Source: Streptomyces caeruleatus (GTDB lineage: Bacteria > Actinomycetota > Actinomycetes > Streptomycetales > Streptomycetaceae). Taken from it: 64,000 nt of DNA. Where the stretch lies: assembly GCF_001514235.1 (NCBI RefSeq), contig NZ_KQ948927.1, positions 648,474 to 712,473 on the forward strand, read 5' to 3'. The notes under the pieces were generated by a model, which saw only the letters and a program-made list of their open reading frames with translations, did no database searches and was not told where the DNA came from. This document shows, piece by piece, positions 1 through 8,828 of this stretch. The position numbers and the translations under genes were made by a program. Positions within the stretch are counted from its first letter, which is position 1. Each line of letters starts with the position of its first letter.

Positions 1-5
1 CAGCC

Positions 6-923
6 GTGGCGAAACCGCCCACGCCACCCCGGCGACGCCGTGCCTCCGCCACGCCGCGCAGGCTCCCGTATCTGCTGATCGCCCCGGCGGCCCTGCTCAT
101 GCTGGGCTTCATCGCCTACCCCGTGATCAGCGTCTTCTACTACAGCCTCCAGGAGTACAACCCCACCAAACCGTGGCGGAACGGCTTCGCGGGCTTCGAC
201 AACTTCGTCCACGCCTTCACCGACGACCCGCTGTTCTGGGACACGCTGGTCTTCAGCGCCAAGTGGGTGTTCGTCGAGGTCGGACTCCAGCTGCTGTTCG
301 GGCTGGCGCTCGCGCTGATCGTCAACCAGACGTTCGCGGGCCGGGCGCTGGGCCGCGCCCTGGTCTTCTCGCCCTGGGCCGTCTCCGGCGTGCTGACCTC
401 CGCCATCTGGGTGCTGCTCTACAACTCCCAGACGGGCATCACCCGTTACCTCGCGGACGTCGGCATCGGCTCCTACGGCACCAGCTGGCTGTCGGACACC
501 TCCACGGTGTTCTCGGCGGCGGTGGTCGCCGACCTGTGGCGCGGCGTGCCCTTCTTCGCGATTCTGATCCTCGCCGACCTCCAGTCCGTCTCGAAGGACC
601 TGTACGAGGCCGCCGAGGTCGACGGGGCCAGCCGGATCAAGCAGTTCTGGCACATCACGCTGCCCCATCTGAAGGACGCGATCGTCCTGTCCACGCTGCT
701 GCGCGCGGTGTGGGAGTTCAACAACGTCGACCTGCTCTACACGCTGACCGGCGGCGGCCCGGCGGGAGTCACCACGACCCTGCCGCTCTATATCGCCAAC
801 ACCAGCGTCGACGCGCACAACTTCGGCTACGCGTCCGCCCTGACCACGGTCGCGTTCGTGATTCTGCTCTTCTGCTCGATCGTCTATCTGCGGCTGAGCA
901 AGTTCGGAGGTGAGGACAAGTGA
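6..923 (+). CDS. Sugar ABC transporter permease, MalF-type
   Basis: Inner-membrane permease of a carbohydrate ABC importer. The 305-residue protein has an Arg/Pro-rich cytoplasmic N-terminus, a first membrane helix at about residues 20-45 and further hydrophobic segments. The EAA loop that contacts the ATPase (EAAEVDG through ITLP) sits at about residues 200-220. The GTG at position 6 is the first start visible; its ribosome site lies outside the window, so a slightly earlier start cannot be excluded. The gene overlaps the next permease by 4 bases. Its likely binding protein is at 8829, and no ATPase is encoded nearby, as is usual for Streptomyces sugar importers that share MsiK. Substrate (pectin oligosaccharides) is inferred from the neighbours only. 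Confidence 0.93.
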   Translation: MAKPPTPPRRRRASATPRRLPYLLIAPAALLMLGFIAYPVISVFYYSLQEYNPTKPWRNGFAGFDNFVHAFTDDPLFWDTLVFSAKWVFVEVGLQLLFGLALALIVNQTFAGRALGRALVFSPWAVSGVLTSAIWVLLYNSQTGITRYLADVGIGSYGTSWLSDTSTVFSAAVVADLWRGVPFFAILILADLQSVSKDLYEAAEVDGASRIKQFWHITLPHLKDAIVLSTLLRAVWEFNNVDLLYTLTGGGPAGVTTTLPLYIANTSVDAHNFGYASALTTVAFVILLFCSIVYLRLSKFGGEDK

Positions 924-1822
924 GCGTGAAGGAAGCCACGAAGGTCGCGCCGGCGCCCGTGAGTGCTGCCGCTTTTGAATCGCCGGGTGCGAAGAAGAAG
1001 CGGAACCGCTCCTGGGACGAGGTTCCGCGCTGGCAGATCTACCTCCCGCTGTCGATCTACCTCGTCTTCACCCTCATCCCCTTCTACTGGATCCTGCTGT
1101 TCTCCCTGCGTCCGGCCGGCTCGACCTCGCTCGTGCCCTGGCCGATGACGTTCGACCACTTCGAGAAGGTCTGGACGGAGCGGAGCTTCGGGACGTACTT
1201 CCAGAACAGCGTCCTCGTCGGCGTCGTCACCCTGCTGATGACGACCCTCGTCGCCCTGGCCGGCGGCTACGCCCTCGCACGCTTCAACTTCAAGGTCAAG
1301 CGCGCGTTCATGCTGGCCCTGCTGTGCTCCCAGTTCGTGCCGGGCGCGCTGCTGCTGGTGCCGTTGTTCGAGATCTTCGCCGAGCTCCAGATGATCAACT
1401 CGCTGGGCAGCGTCATCATCGCCGAGACGGTGTTCCAGCTACCGCTGTCGATGATCCTGATCAGCAACTTCATCAAGAACGTGCCGTACTCCCTGGAGGA
1501 GGCGGCCTGGGTCGACGGCTGCAACCGGATGACGGCGTTCAGGATCGTCGTCCTGCCGCTGCTGCGGCCCGGTCTGATCGCCGTCGGCTCCTTCGCCTTC
1601 GTGCACTCCTGGAACCACTTCCTGTTCGCCCTGATGTTCCTCAACAACCAGGAGAAGCAGACCATCCCGGTCGGGCTCAACACGTTGATGGGGGCGGACA
1701 GTGTGGACCTGGGCGCGTTGGCCGCCGGCGGCATCATCGCTGCGGTGCCGGTGGTGATCGTGTTCGCGTTCATTCAGAAGTGGCTGATCACCGGGTTCAG
1801 CGCGGGGGCGGTGAAGGGATGA
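920..1822 (+). CDS. Sugar ABC transporter permease, MalG-type
   Basis: Second permease subunit of the same importer, 300 residues. A charged cytoplasmic leader precedes the first helix near residues 42-62. The EAA motif (EAAWVDG, ending VVLP) lies at about residues 191-212, and the C-terminus has the typical FIQKWLITGFSAGAVKG ending of MalG-family proteins. The GTG start overlaps the upstream stop (GTGA), so the two subunits are translationally coupled. The stop overlaps the ATG of the pectate lyase at 1819, placing transport and depolymerisation in one transcript. Confidence 0.93.
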   Translation: MSVKEATKVAPAPVSAAAFESPGAKKKRNRSWDEVPRWQIYLPLSIYLVFTLIPFYWILLFSLRPAGSTSLVPWPMTFDHFEKVWTERSFGTYFQNSVLVGVVTLLMTTLVALAGGYALARFNFKVKRAFMLALLCSQFVPGALLLVPLFEIFAELQMINSLGSVIIAETVFQLPLSMILISNFIKNVPYSLEEAAWVDGCNRMTAFRIVVLPLLRPGLIAVGSFAFVHSWNHFLFALMFLNNQEKQTIPVGLNTLMGADSVDLGALAAGGIIAAVPVVIVFAFIQKWLITGFSAGAVKG

Positions 1823-3216
1823 GACTCCGTCGGATCAGCCTGGTCGCTGTGTTGTTGCCGGTACTCGCAGCTGGTAGTGGCGCGATGGGTGGTTGGTCGT
1901 CTGCTGCGCCGTCGGGGCTGGTCGCGCCCCGCGGCGGAGCCGCAGATCGATACAGCCCCGCGCCCCTTTCCGGCGCTGCCGCTGACGTCTCTCTCAGTGA
2001 CTTGGGCCGCGAGACCCTTCCCCTCAAGGATGGCTGGGCCGCCGTCGACGGTGGTACCACGGGGGGTTCCACTGCCGACGACGCTCACGTCTTCACCGTA
2101 CGCAACCGCAATGAGCTCGTTCGAGCTCTCGACGGTGGCAGCGCCACGCCGAAGATCATCCAGGTCGCCGGCACCATCGACGCCGACACCGACGACGACG
2201 GCGACCACCTGGACTGCGCCGACTACGCCACCGACGGCTACACCACGAAGAAGTACCTGGCGGCCTACGACCCCCGCACCTGGGGTTCCGCCAAGCCCAG
2301 CGGTCCGCAGGAGGAGGCCCGGCAGGCGTCGGCGGCCCGGCAGGCCGGGCGGATCGAGCTGGCCGTCGGCTCCAACACCACCCTCGTCGGCCTCGGTGAC
2401 AAGGCCGTACTGAAGGGCGCGAGCCTCCAGCTCAAGGGCGCCGACAACGTGATCGTCCGCAATCTCGAACTGCGCGACGCCTACGACTGCTTCCCCCTCT
2501 GGCAGCCCAACACCGGCGGCCTCGGCGACTGGAAGACGGCGTACGACAACATATGGCTGCGCGGCGCCACACATGTGTGGATCGACCATGTGACCCTCAG
2601 CGACAAGGGGCACCCGGACGCCGAGGAGCCGACCCACTTCGGCCGCAACTACCTCCGCCACGACGGCCTGCTGGACATCACCAACGCCTCCGACCTGGTC
2701 ACCGTCTCCTGGAGCCGGTTCGCCGACCACGACAAGGCGATCCTGATCGGCAACGGCGACACCGCGACGGGGGACAGGGGCAGGCTGCGGGTCACCCTGC
2801 ACCACAACGAGTTCGAGTCCGTCGTCCAGCGCGCCCCGCGCGTCCGCTTCGGCCAGGTGCACCTCTACAACAACCGGTACGTCGTCCCGGCCGACGCCCA
2901 CGACTACCGCTACTCCCTCGGCGTGTCGACCGAGTCCGCCCTCTACGCCGAGAACAACGCCTTCACCACCCCCGGCCACATCGAGGCAGCCGACCTGGTC
3001 AAGAGCTGGAACGGCACCGCCCTCCACCAGTCCGGCACCCTCTTCAACGGCTATCCGGTGGACTTACTGGCCATCCACAACGCCTACAACTCCGGCAGCG
3101 AGCGTGATCTCACGGCAGACGTCGGCTGGACACCTACCCTGCACACAAAGATCGACAGCGCCGCCACGGCCGACCGTGAGGTGGCACGCGGCGCGGGCGC
3201 AGGGAGGATCCCATGA
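1819..3216 (+). CDS. Secreted pectate lyase, family PL1
   Basis: Extracellular lyase predicted to cleave polygalacturonate by Ca-dependent beta-elimination. The 465-residue protein starts at ATG 1819 (coupled to the permease stop) and has a signal peptide of about 29 residues. The PL1 parallel beta-helix follows, with WIDH near residue 254 and the R-x-P-x-x-R motif in RAPRVRFG near residue 338. Two things are odd. Residues about 33-50, just after the signal peptide, are encoded by a dispersed repeat (1916-1967) that is intergenic elsewhere in this window. One leucine codon is TTA (3064-3066), so translation should depend on the bldA tRNA. The stop overlaps the oxidoreductase start. Confidence 0.92.
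   Translation: MRLRRISLVAVLLPVLAAGSGAMGGWSSAAPSGLVAPRGGAADRYSPAPLSGAAADVSLSDLGRETLPLKDGWAAVDGGTTGGSTADDAHVFTVRNRNELVRALDGGSATPKIIQVAGTIDADTDDDGDHLDCADYATDGYTTKKYLAAYDPRTWGSAKPSGPQEEARQASAARQAGRIELAVGSNTTLVGLGDKAVLKGASLQLKGADNVIVRNLELRDAYDCFPLWQPNTGGLGDWKTAYDNIWLRGATHVWIDHVTLSDKGHPDAEEPTHFGRNYLRHDGLLDITNASDLVTVSWSRFADHDKAILIGNGDTATGDRGRLRVTLHHNEFESVVQRAPRVRFGQVHLYNNRYVVPADAHDYRYSLGVSTESALYAENNAFTTPGHIEAADLVKSWNGTALHQSGTLFNGYPVDLLAIHNAYNSGSERDLTADVGWTPTLHTKIDSAATADREVARGAGAGRIP
1916..1967 (+). repeat. Dispersed repeat type 1, copy A (inside a CDS)
   Basis: About 52 bp running from GGCTGGTCGCG through GCGGCGGAGCCGCA to CAGCCCCGCGCCCCT. It matches copies at 22784-22837 and 52416-52468 with few differences. 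Those two copies lie between genes, downstream of stop codons; this one is translated as the N-terminal linker of the mature pectate lyase. Confidence 0.85.
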
Positions 3217-4370
3217 GCACTGCCGTACCCGTCGTCCTCGCAGGAGCCCGTGGCCACGGCCGCTGGCACCTGGACAACATCCGCCGGCTCCAGGACAAGG
3301 GGATCGTCCGGCTCGCGGGGATCTGCGAGCTGACCCCGCTGGGCGCGGACGAGCTCCCCGACGGCCTGGGAACGCCCGAGCAGTCCGCCGACTTCGGCGC
3401 GCTGCTGGACTCCACCGGCGCGAGCGTCGCGGTGATCTGCACACCGATCCCGACCCACACCGACCTGGCGTTGACGGCCGCCCGCAGGGGCGTGCACATC
3501 CTGCTGGAGAAGCCGCCCGCCCCGTCGTACGCCGAGTTCCGCCGCATGGCCGACGGGGTGGCCGAGGCCGGGGTCGTCTGTCAGATCGGCTTCCAGTCGC
3601 TGGGCTCGCGCGCCGTGCCCGCGATCCGGGAGCTGATGGCCGAGGGCGCGATCGGCGAGATCGCCGGGATCGGCGGGGCCGGTGCCTGGGCGCGTGCCGA
3701 GGCGTACTACCGGCGGGCGCCCTGGGCGGGCAAGCGGCGGCTGAACGGCGTCGACGTCATCGACGGCGTACTGACCAACCCGCTCGCGCACGCCGTCGCC
3801 ACCGCCCTCGCGCTGGGCGGCACCGTGCACGCCGAGGACGTCACCGCCATCGAGACCGAACTGCTGCGCGCCAACGACATCGAGTCCGACGACACCTCCT
3901 GCGTCCGTGTCACCACCGCGCACGGCCCCGAGGTCGTCGTCGCCGCGACCCTGTGCGCCGAGGACCCCGACGAGCCGTACGTCGTCGTCCACGGCGACCG
4001 CGGCCGGATCACCTTCTGGTACAAGCAGGACCGCGTCCTCCTCCAGCGCGCCGGCCACGGCCCCGAGGAGTTCGAGTACGACCGCACGGACCTGCTGGAG
4101 AACCTCGTCGAGCACCTGACCGACGGCGCTCCCCTGCTGGCCGCTCCCGACGCGACCGGCGCCTTCATGAAGGTCGTCGAGGCGATCCGCCTGGCCCCCG
4201 ACCCGACCCCGCTGCCGGACGGCACCTGGCACCTGCTCCCCGACGAGCAGCGCCGGGTCGTGCCCGGCATCGACGGCCTGGTCGCGGCCGCCGCCGACAC
4301 CCTCGCCCTCTACTCCGAGCTGGGCGCCGCCTGGGCGCTGCCGGCGAGAACGAAAGAGGTGAGCACCTGA
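3213..4370 (+). CDS. Gfo/Idh/MocA-family oxidoreductase
   Basis: Predicted cytoplasmic NAD(P)-dependent sugar dehydrogenase, 385 residues. A Rossmann fold begins at VVLAGARGHG, a modified GxGxxG near residues 6-15. The family EKP motif (LLEKPPAP) lies near residue 96, and the C-terminal Gfo/Idh alpha/beta domain follows. ATG 3213 overlaps the pectate lyase stop by 4 bases. Its position beside a PmoA/DUF6807 protein and GH43 suggests work on an imported uronate or pentose, but the substrate cannot be read from sequence. Confidence 0.85.
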   Translation: MSTAVPVVLAGARGHGRWHLDNIRRLQDKGIVRLAGICELTPLGADELPDGLGTPEQSADFGALLDSTGASVAVICTPIPTHTDLALTAARRGVHILLEKPPAPSYAEFRRMADGVAEAGVVCQIGFQSLGSRAVPAIRELMAEGAIGEIAGIGGAGAWARAEAYYRRAPWAGKRRLNGVDVIDGVLTNPLAHAVATALALGGTVHAEDVTAIETELLRANDIESDDTSCVRVTTAHGPEVVVAATLCAEDPDEPYVVVHGDRGRITFWYKQDRVLLQRAGHGPEEFEYDRTDLLENLVEHLTDGAPLLAAPDATGAFMKVVEAIRLAPDPTPLPDGTWHLLPDEQRRVVPGIDGLVAAAADTLALYSELGAAWALPARTKEVST

Positions 4371-4371
4371 T

Positions 4372-5217
4372 ATGACCCCCCACGACCACGCGGTGCTGCG
4401 CGTCGCGGGCCGCCCCGTCGGCCGGTACGTCACCCGGCCCGAACTGCCGCCGAGGCTCTCCCCACGCCCGTATCTGCACCCCGTCACCACCCTGGCCGGC
4501 ACGGCGGTCACCGAACTCAGCCCCGCCGACCACATACACCACCTCGGCGTCGGTGTCGCCGTTCCCGACGTCGAGGGGTCCAACTTCTGGGGCGGACGCA
4601 CCTACGTCCGCGGCCAGGGCCCGACCGAACTGGACAACCACGGCGCCCAGCGGCACACCGCCTTCCAGCTGCGCGACCCCGACGGCTTCGTCGAGGAACT
4701 GCGCTGGGTGGCCTCCGGCGCCGAGCTGCTGCGCGAGCGCCGTACGGTCGCGGCCACCGAACTCACCGACTTCGCCTGGGCGTTGGACTTCACCTTCTCC
4801 CTGACCAACGTCACCTCCGGCCCGCTGTCCATCGGCAGCCCCGCCACCAACGGGCGCCCCGGCGCGGCGTACGGCGGCTTCTTCTGGCGGGCCCGCAAGG
4901 AGGACTCGGCGCCGGACGTGTTCACCGTCGACCGCGAGGGCGAGCAGGAGATCCACGGCACCCGCGCCCCCTGGGTGGCGCTCACCGGCTCCACCTGGAC
5001 GCTGATCTTCGCCGGGGCCACCGAGCAGACCCGCCGGGACCCGTGGTTCGTGCGCGCCGAGGAGTACCCCGGCGTCGGCTCCTCGCTCGCCTCCGAGGAA
5101 CGGCTGCCGCTCCCGGCCGGCGAGACCGCCGTACGCCGGATCGTCACCGTCGTCGCCGACGGCCGGATCAGCCGGCTCGAAGCCTCCTCCCTGGTCCGCA
5201 AGGCGGTGAGCCCGTGA
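4372..5217 (+). CDS. PmoA / DUF6807 family protein
   Basis: 281-residue protein of the PmoA (DUF6807) family, which is often encoded beside Gfo/Idh/MocA dehydrogenases in carbohydrate loci; its enzymatic role is not established. Visible features are an early YLHPV-T motif, DHIHHLGVGVAV near residue 58 (conserved His pair) and a Trp/Gly-rich NFWGGRTY segment. There is no signal peptide, so it should be cytoplasmic. ATG 4372 lies one base after the oxidoreductase stop, with AGAGG about 12 bases upstream. The stop overlaps the GTG of the GH43 gene. Confidence 0.8.
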   Translation: MTPHDHAVLRVAGRPVGRYVTRPELPPRLSPRPYLHPVTTLAGTAVTELSPADHIHHLGVGVAVPDVEGSNFWGGRTYVRGQGPTELDNHGAQRHTAFQLRDPDGFVEELRWVASGAELLRERRTVAATELTDFAWALDFTFSLTNVTSGPLSIGSPATNGRPGAAYGGFFWRARKEDSAPDVFTVDREGEQEIHGTRAPWVALTGSTWTLIFAGATEQTRRDPWFVRAEEYPGVGSSLASEERLPLPAGETAVRRIVTVVADGRISRLEASSLVRKAVSP

Positions 5218-6722
5218 CCGGCGAGACGTACACCAACCCCGTCCTGAACGCCGACTGGTCCGACCCGGACGTCCTCCGCGTCGGCGACGACTTCTACCTC
5301 ACCGCCTCCAGCTTCGGCCGCGCCCCGGGCCTGCCCCTGCTGCACTCCCGCGACCTGGTCAGCTGGACCCTGGTCGGCCACGCCGTCGACCACCCGGAAC
5401 CGGCCGAGGAGTTCGCGACCCCCCGGCACGACTGCGGCGTGTGGGCCCCCTCCCTCCGCCACCACGACGACCGGTTCTGGATCTTCTGGGGCGACCCCGA
5501 CCAGGGCATCTTCCAGGTCAACGCCGCCGAGATCCGCGGCCCCTGGACCCGCCCGCACCTGGTCAAGGCCGGCAAGGGCCTCATCGACCCCTGCCCCCTC
5601 TGGGACGACGAGACCGGCGAGGCCTACCTCGTGCACGCCTGGGCCAAGTCCCGGTCCGGCGTCAAGAACCGGCTCACCGGCCACCGTATGCACCCCGACG
5701 GCACCGAACTCCTCGACGACGGCAAGCTGATCGTCGACGGCGACCGCATCCCCGGCTGGTTCACCCTCGAAGGACCCAAGCTCTACCGGCACGACGGCTG
5801 GTTCTGGATCCTGGCGCCCGCCGGGGGAGTGGAGACCGGCTGGCAGGGCGCGTTCCGCTCCCGCGAGTTCTTCGGGCCGTACGAGGAGAGGATTGTCCTC
5901 GAACAGAAGGACACCGACGTCAACGGCCCCCACCAGGGCGGCTGGGTGCGCACCCCGTCCGGTGAGGACTGGTTCCTGCACTTCCAGCAGCGGGGCGCCT
6001 ACGGCCGTGTCGTCCACCTCCAGCCGATGCGCTGGTCCGCCGACGGCTGGCCGGTGCTCGGCGACGACGGCGCCCCCGTCGCCGTACACCGCAGGCCCGA
6101 CCTCCCGCCGCAGCCGCCCGCCGCGCCCGCCACCGACGACGACTTCCCCGGCGGACGCTTCGGCCGCCAGTGGTCCTGGACCGCCACCCCGCGGGACGGC
6201 TGGGCCACCCAGCACTCCGGCGACGGGCTCAGGCTGGCCTGCGTCCGCTCGGCCGACGCCCATGACCTGCGGAAACTGTCGAACATCCTCACCCAGCGAC
6301 TGCCGGGCACGCCCTGCGCGGTCGAGGTGGAGCTACGGCTGGACAGCGAGGAGCCGGGCGCGCGGGCGGGGCTCGCGGTGCTCGGGGACGCGTTCGGCTG
6401 GATCGGGCTGCAGCGGGGCACGGACGGACAGGCGGAGGTGGTGCACCGGTTCGCGGAGGGCGTCGCGGAGCGGGAGCGGGACGCCGCACCCGCGCGGCCC
6501 GCGCCGGAGGGGCGCGTGCGGCTGCGGATCGAGATCGGGGCGGGGGCGCGCTGCCGGTTCTTCCACGACGTGGGGGAGGGGCTGATCCCTTCCGGTCCGG
6601 TCTTCGCGGCCACCCCCTGGCGCTGGGTCGGCGCCCTGCTCGGCCTGTTCGCCCTCGCGCCCGTCGGCCCGGGACACGCCGGCGCGGCAACCTTCTCGCA
6701 CTTCAGGATCGACCCCCTGTAA
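5214..6722 (+). CDS. Glycoside hydrolase family 43 (intracellular)
   Basis: 502-residue five-bladed beta-propeller glycosidase, most like GH43 beta-xylosidase/alpha-L-arabinofuranosidase enzymes. The N-terminus has NPVLNADWSDPDVLRVGDDF with the catalytic-base Asp of the family (SDPDV). WAPSLRHHDDRF and the LIDPCPLWDDE region (pKa-modulating Asp) follow, with a Glu in FTLEGPKL as probable acid. A C-terminal concanavalin-like GH43 domain starts near residue 305. No signal peptide is visible, so it probably trims imported side-chain oligosaccharides. GTG 5214 overlaps the previous stop (GTGA). Confidence 0.88.
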   Translation: MTGETYTNPVLNADWSDPDVLRVGDDFYLTASSFGRAPGLPLLHSRDLVSWTLVGHAVDHPEPAEEFATPRHDCGVWAPSLRHHDDRFWIFWGDPDQGIFQVNAAEIRGPWTRPHLVKAGKGLIDPCPLWDDETGEAYLVHAWAKSRSGVKNRLTGHRMHPDGTELLDDGKLIVDGDRIPGWFTLEGPKLYRHDGWFWILAPAGGVETGWQGAFRSREFFGPYEERIVLEQKDTDVNGPHQGGWVRTPSGEDWFLHFQQRGAYGRVVHLQPMRWSADGWPVLGDDGAPVAVHRRPDLPPQPPAAPATDDDFPGGRFGRQWSWTATPRDGWATQHSGDGLRLACVRSADAHDLRKLSNILTQRLPGTPCAVEVELRLDSEEPGARAGLAVLGDAFGWIGLQRGTDGQAEVVHRFAEGVAERERDAAPARPAPEGRVRLRIEIGAGARCRFFHDVGEGLIPSGPVFAATPWRWVGALLGLFALAPVGPGHAGAATFSHFRIDPL

Positions 6723-6730
6723 CGCACCTG

Positions 6731-6762
6731 ACCCGTAAGCCTGTTGGGACCCGTAAGCCTGT
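6731..6762 (+). repeat. Short direct repeat before the PL1-CE8 gene
   Basis: ACCCGTAAGCCTGT occurs at 6731-6744 and again at 6749-6762, between the GH43 stop and the next start. Function unknown; it may be a simple duplication in the leader. Confidence 0.7.
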
Positions 6763-6773
6763 ATGGAGCCGCA

Positions 6774-8762
6774 ATGACGCAGCACCTTGATAGCAAGCGC
6801 TTGCACAAACCGGGGCAAGGCAAGGTCCTGGCCGCCGTGCTCGGCCTCGTCGCCGCGCTGAGCCTCGGGGCGATAGGCGAGGCGAGGGCCGTGAGCCCGA
6901 CGACGGCGACCCCCGCCTCCGCCGACCGCTGGAGCGACCGGCCGCACGGTTTCGCCTCCCTCGCCGGAGGCACGACCGGCGGGGCGGGAGGCAAGGTCGT
7001 CACCGTCACGGACCAGGCCTCGCTGGCCGAGTACGCGGGGGCAAAGGAGCCGTACATCATCCGGGTGTCGGGGTCGATCGACGTCGAGCCGTTCGGCTCG
7101 GACATCGTGGTGGCGTCCGACAAGACCATCGTCGGCGTCGGCGACACCGGCGAGATCGTCCACGGCGAACTGCACCTCAACCCCGGCACCAGCAACGTCA
7201 TCATCCGCAACCTGACGATCCGCGACTCCTACGTCGAGGGCGACTGGGACGGCAAGTCCACCGACTTCGACGCCATCCAGATGGACACCGTCGACCACGT
7301 CTGGATCGACCACAACCGCTTCACGCACATGGGCGACGGACTCCTCGACATCCGCAAGGACAGCCGGTACATCACCGTCTCCTACAACCAGTTCGCCCAC
7401 CACAACAAGGCGTTCGGGATCGGCTGGACCACCAACGTCCAGACGGAGATCACGATCGACCACAACTGGTTCACGGGCACCAAGCAACGCAACCCGTCCG
7501 CCGACAACTGCGCCTACGCCCACCTCTACAACAACTACGTCTCCGCACAGGTGGCCGACGCCGACCCGACCTGGACGTACGGGAACTGGTCGCGCGGCAG
7601 GACGCGGATGGTCATCGAGAACGGCTACTACGACGGTGTCCAGCACCCCTACCAGGCCGACGCCACCGCCGAGTTGGTGCAGCGCGGATCGATCCTGAAG
7701 AACGTCAGCGGACGGCAGGACGCGTGGGGGACAGCCTTCGAACCGCGTGACTTCTACGACTACCGGCTGGACCCGGCGGCCGAAGTACCCGCGCTGGTGA
7801 AGAGGTTCTCCGGACCGCAGCAGCGGATCGGCACCACCCTGCACGTCCCGGCCGACTACCCGACCGTGCAGGCGGCCGTCGATGCCGTGCCCGACCGGAA
7901 CGCCGTGCCGGTGACGATCGCCGTCGCGCCGGGGACCTACCGCGAGAAGGTGTTCGTCCCGGCGGGCAAGCCGAACCTCGTCCTGCTGGGGACCGGACGG
8001 GACCGCTCCGACACCGTCATCGTCTTCGACACGCCCGCCGAGTACGGCGGTTCGACGGGCAGCGCGACCGTCCGTATCGCCGCGCACGACGTCACCGCAC
8101 GCAACCTCACCTTCAGCAACGACTTCGACGAGGCCGCGGTCGAGCTGAAGGGAGAGCAGGCCCTCGCGATGAAGACGACGGGCGACCGGATCGTCTTCGA
8201 GAACACCGCCTTCCTGGGCAACCAGGACACGCTGATGGCCGACAGCCCCAAGCTGGACGTGATCAACCGGGTCTACATCCGGGACTCGTACATCGAGGGC
8301 GACGTCGACTTCGTGTACGGGCGGGCGACCACGGTGGTGGAGCGGTCCGTCATCCGGGCGCTGAGCCGGGGGTCGGACACCAACAACGGCTACATCACGG
8401 CCGCCTCGACCTGGACCGGCAACCCGTACGGCTTCCTGATCACCCGGTCGAGGATCGTGAGCGACGCTCCCGACGGGACCTACCACCTCGGGCGGCCCTG
8501 GCACCCGGGCGGCGAGCCGGCGGCGGTCGCGCAGGTGCTGATCCGGGAGACCGAGCTGCCCGCCGCGATCAAGTCCTCCCCGTGGACCGACATGGGCGGG
8601 TTCTCGTGGAAGGACGCGCGGTTCGCGGAGTACCGGAACTTCGGACCGGGGGCGGCCGTCACCGCGGACCGGCCGCAGATGAGCAGGGACGAGGCGCGGG
8701 TCCACACCGTCGCCGACTACCTCCGGGGCACGGACGGCTGGGCGCCGTACGCGCGCCACTGA
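6774..8762 (+). CDS. Pectate lyase-pectinesterase fusion (PL1 + CE8)
   Basis: Secreted bifunctional enzyme, 662 residues from ATG 6774 (GGAG at 6765-6768). A signal peptide ends near GEARA (residue 40). Residues about 45-345 form a PL1 beta-helix with VWIDHN near 175 and QRNPSADN near 237. The first Arg of R-x-P-x-x-R is kept but the second position is Asp. Residues about 350-655 form a CE8 methylesterase with the oxyanion Gln in EQALA (about 460), GNQDTL with the acid/base Asp (about 481), GDVDFVYG with the nucleophilic Asp (about 508) and GRPW (about 573). Demethylation and cleavage in one chain suits methylated homogalacturonan. The first 18 codons contain several A/T-ending codons and a 12-bp palindrome, so a later start is possible. 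Confidence 0.9.
   Translation: MTQHLDSKRLHKPGQGKVLAAVLGLVAALSLGAIGEARAVSPTTATPASADRWSDRPHGFASLAGGTTGGAGGKVVTVTDQASLAEYAGAKEPYIIRVSGSIDVEPFGSDIVVASDKTIVGVGDTGEIVHGELHLNPGTSNVIIRNLTIRDSYVEGDWDGKSTDFDAIQMDTVDHVWIDHNRFTHMGDGLLDIRKDSRYITVSYNQFAHHNKAFGIGWTTNVQTEITIDHNWFTGTKQRNPSADNCAYAHLYNNYVSAQVADADPTWTYGNWSRGRTRMVIENGYYDGVQHPYQADATAELVQRGSILKNVSGRQDAWGTAFEPRDFYDYRLDPAAEVPALVKRFSGPQQRIGTTLHVPADYPTVQAAVDAVPDRNAVPVTIAVAPGTYREKVFVPAGKPNLVLLGTGRDRSDTVIVFDTPAEYGGSTGSATVRIAAHDVTARNLTFSNDFDEAAVELKGEQALAMKTTGDRIVFENTAFLGNQDTLMADSPKLDVINRVYIRDSYIEGDVDFVYGRATTVVERSVIRALSRGSDTNNGYITAASTWTGNPYGFLITRSRIVSDAPDGTYHLGRPWHPGGEPAAVAQVLIRETELPAAIKSSPWTDMGGFSWKDARFAEYRNFGPGAAVTADRPQMSRDEARVHTVADYLRGTDGWAPYARH
6793..6804. 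promoter_or_regulatory. 12-bp palindrome resembling a LacI-family operator
   Basis: GCAAGCGCTTGC is a perfect palindrome centred on CG, the usual architecture of LacI-family operators. It falls 20-31 bases into the reading frame chosen for the PL1-CE8 protein. Either the operator is embedded in the leader codons or the true start lies downstream. The regulator is not identified; the LacI gene at 51329 has a differently composed candidate site of its own. Confidence 0.45.
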
Positions 8763-8828
8763 GACCCCCACAACCGCATATCTCCACTCGATCCAGAAGT
8801 GCTTGATCCAGACGAAGAGAGCCGAGCA

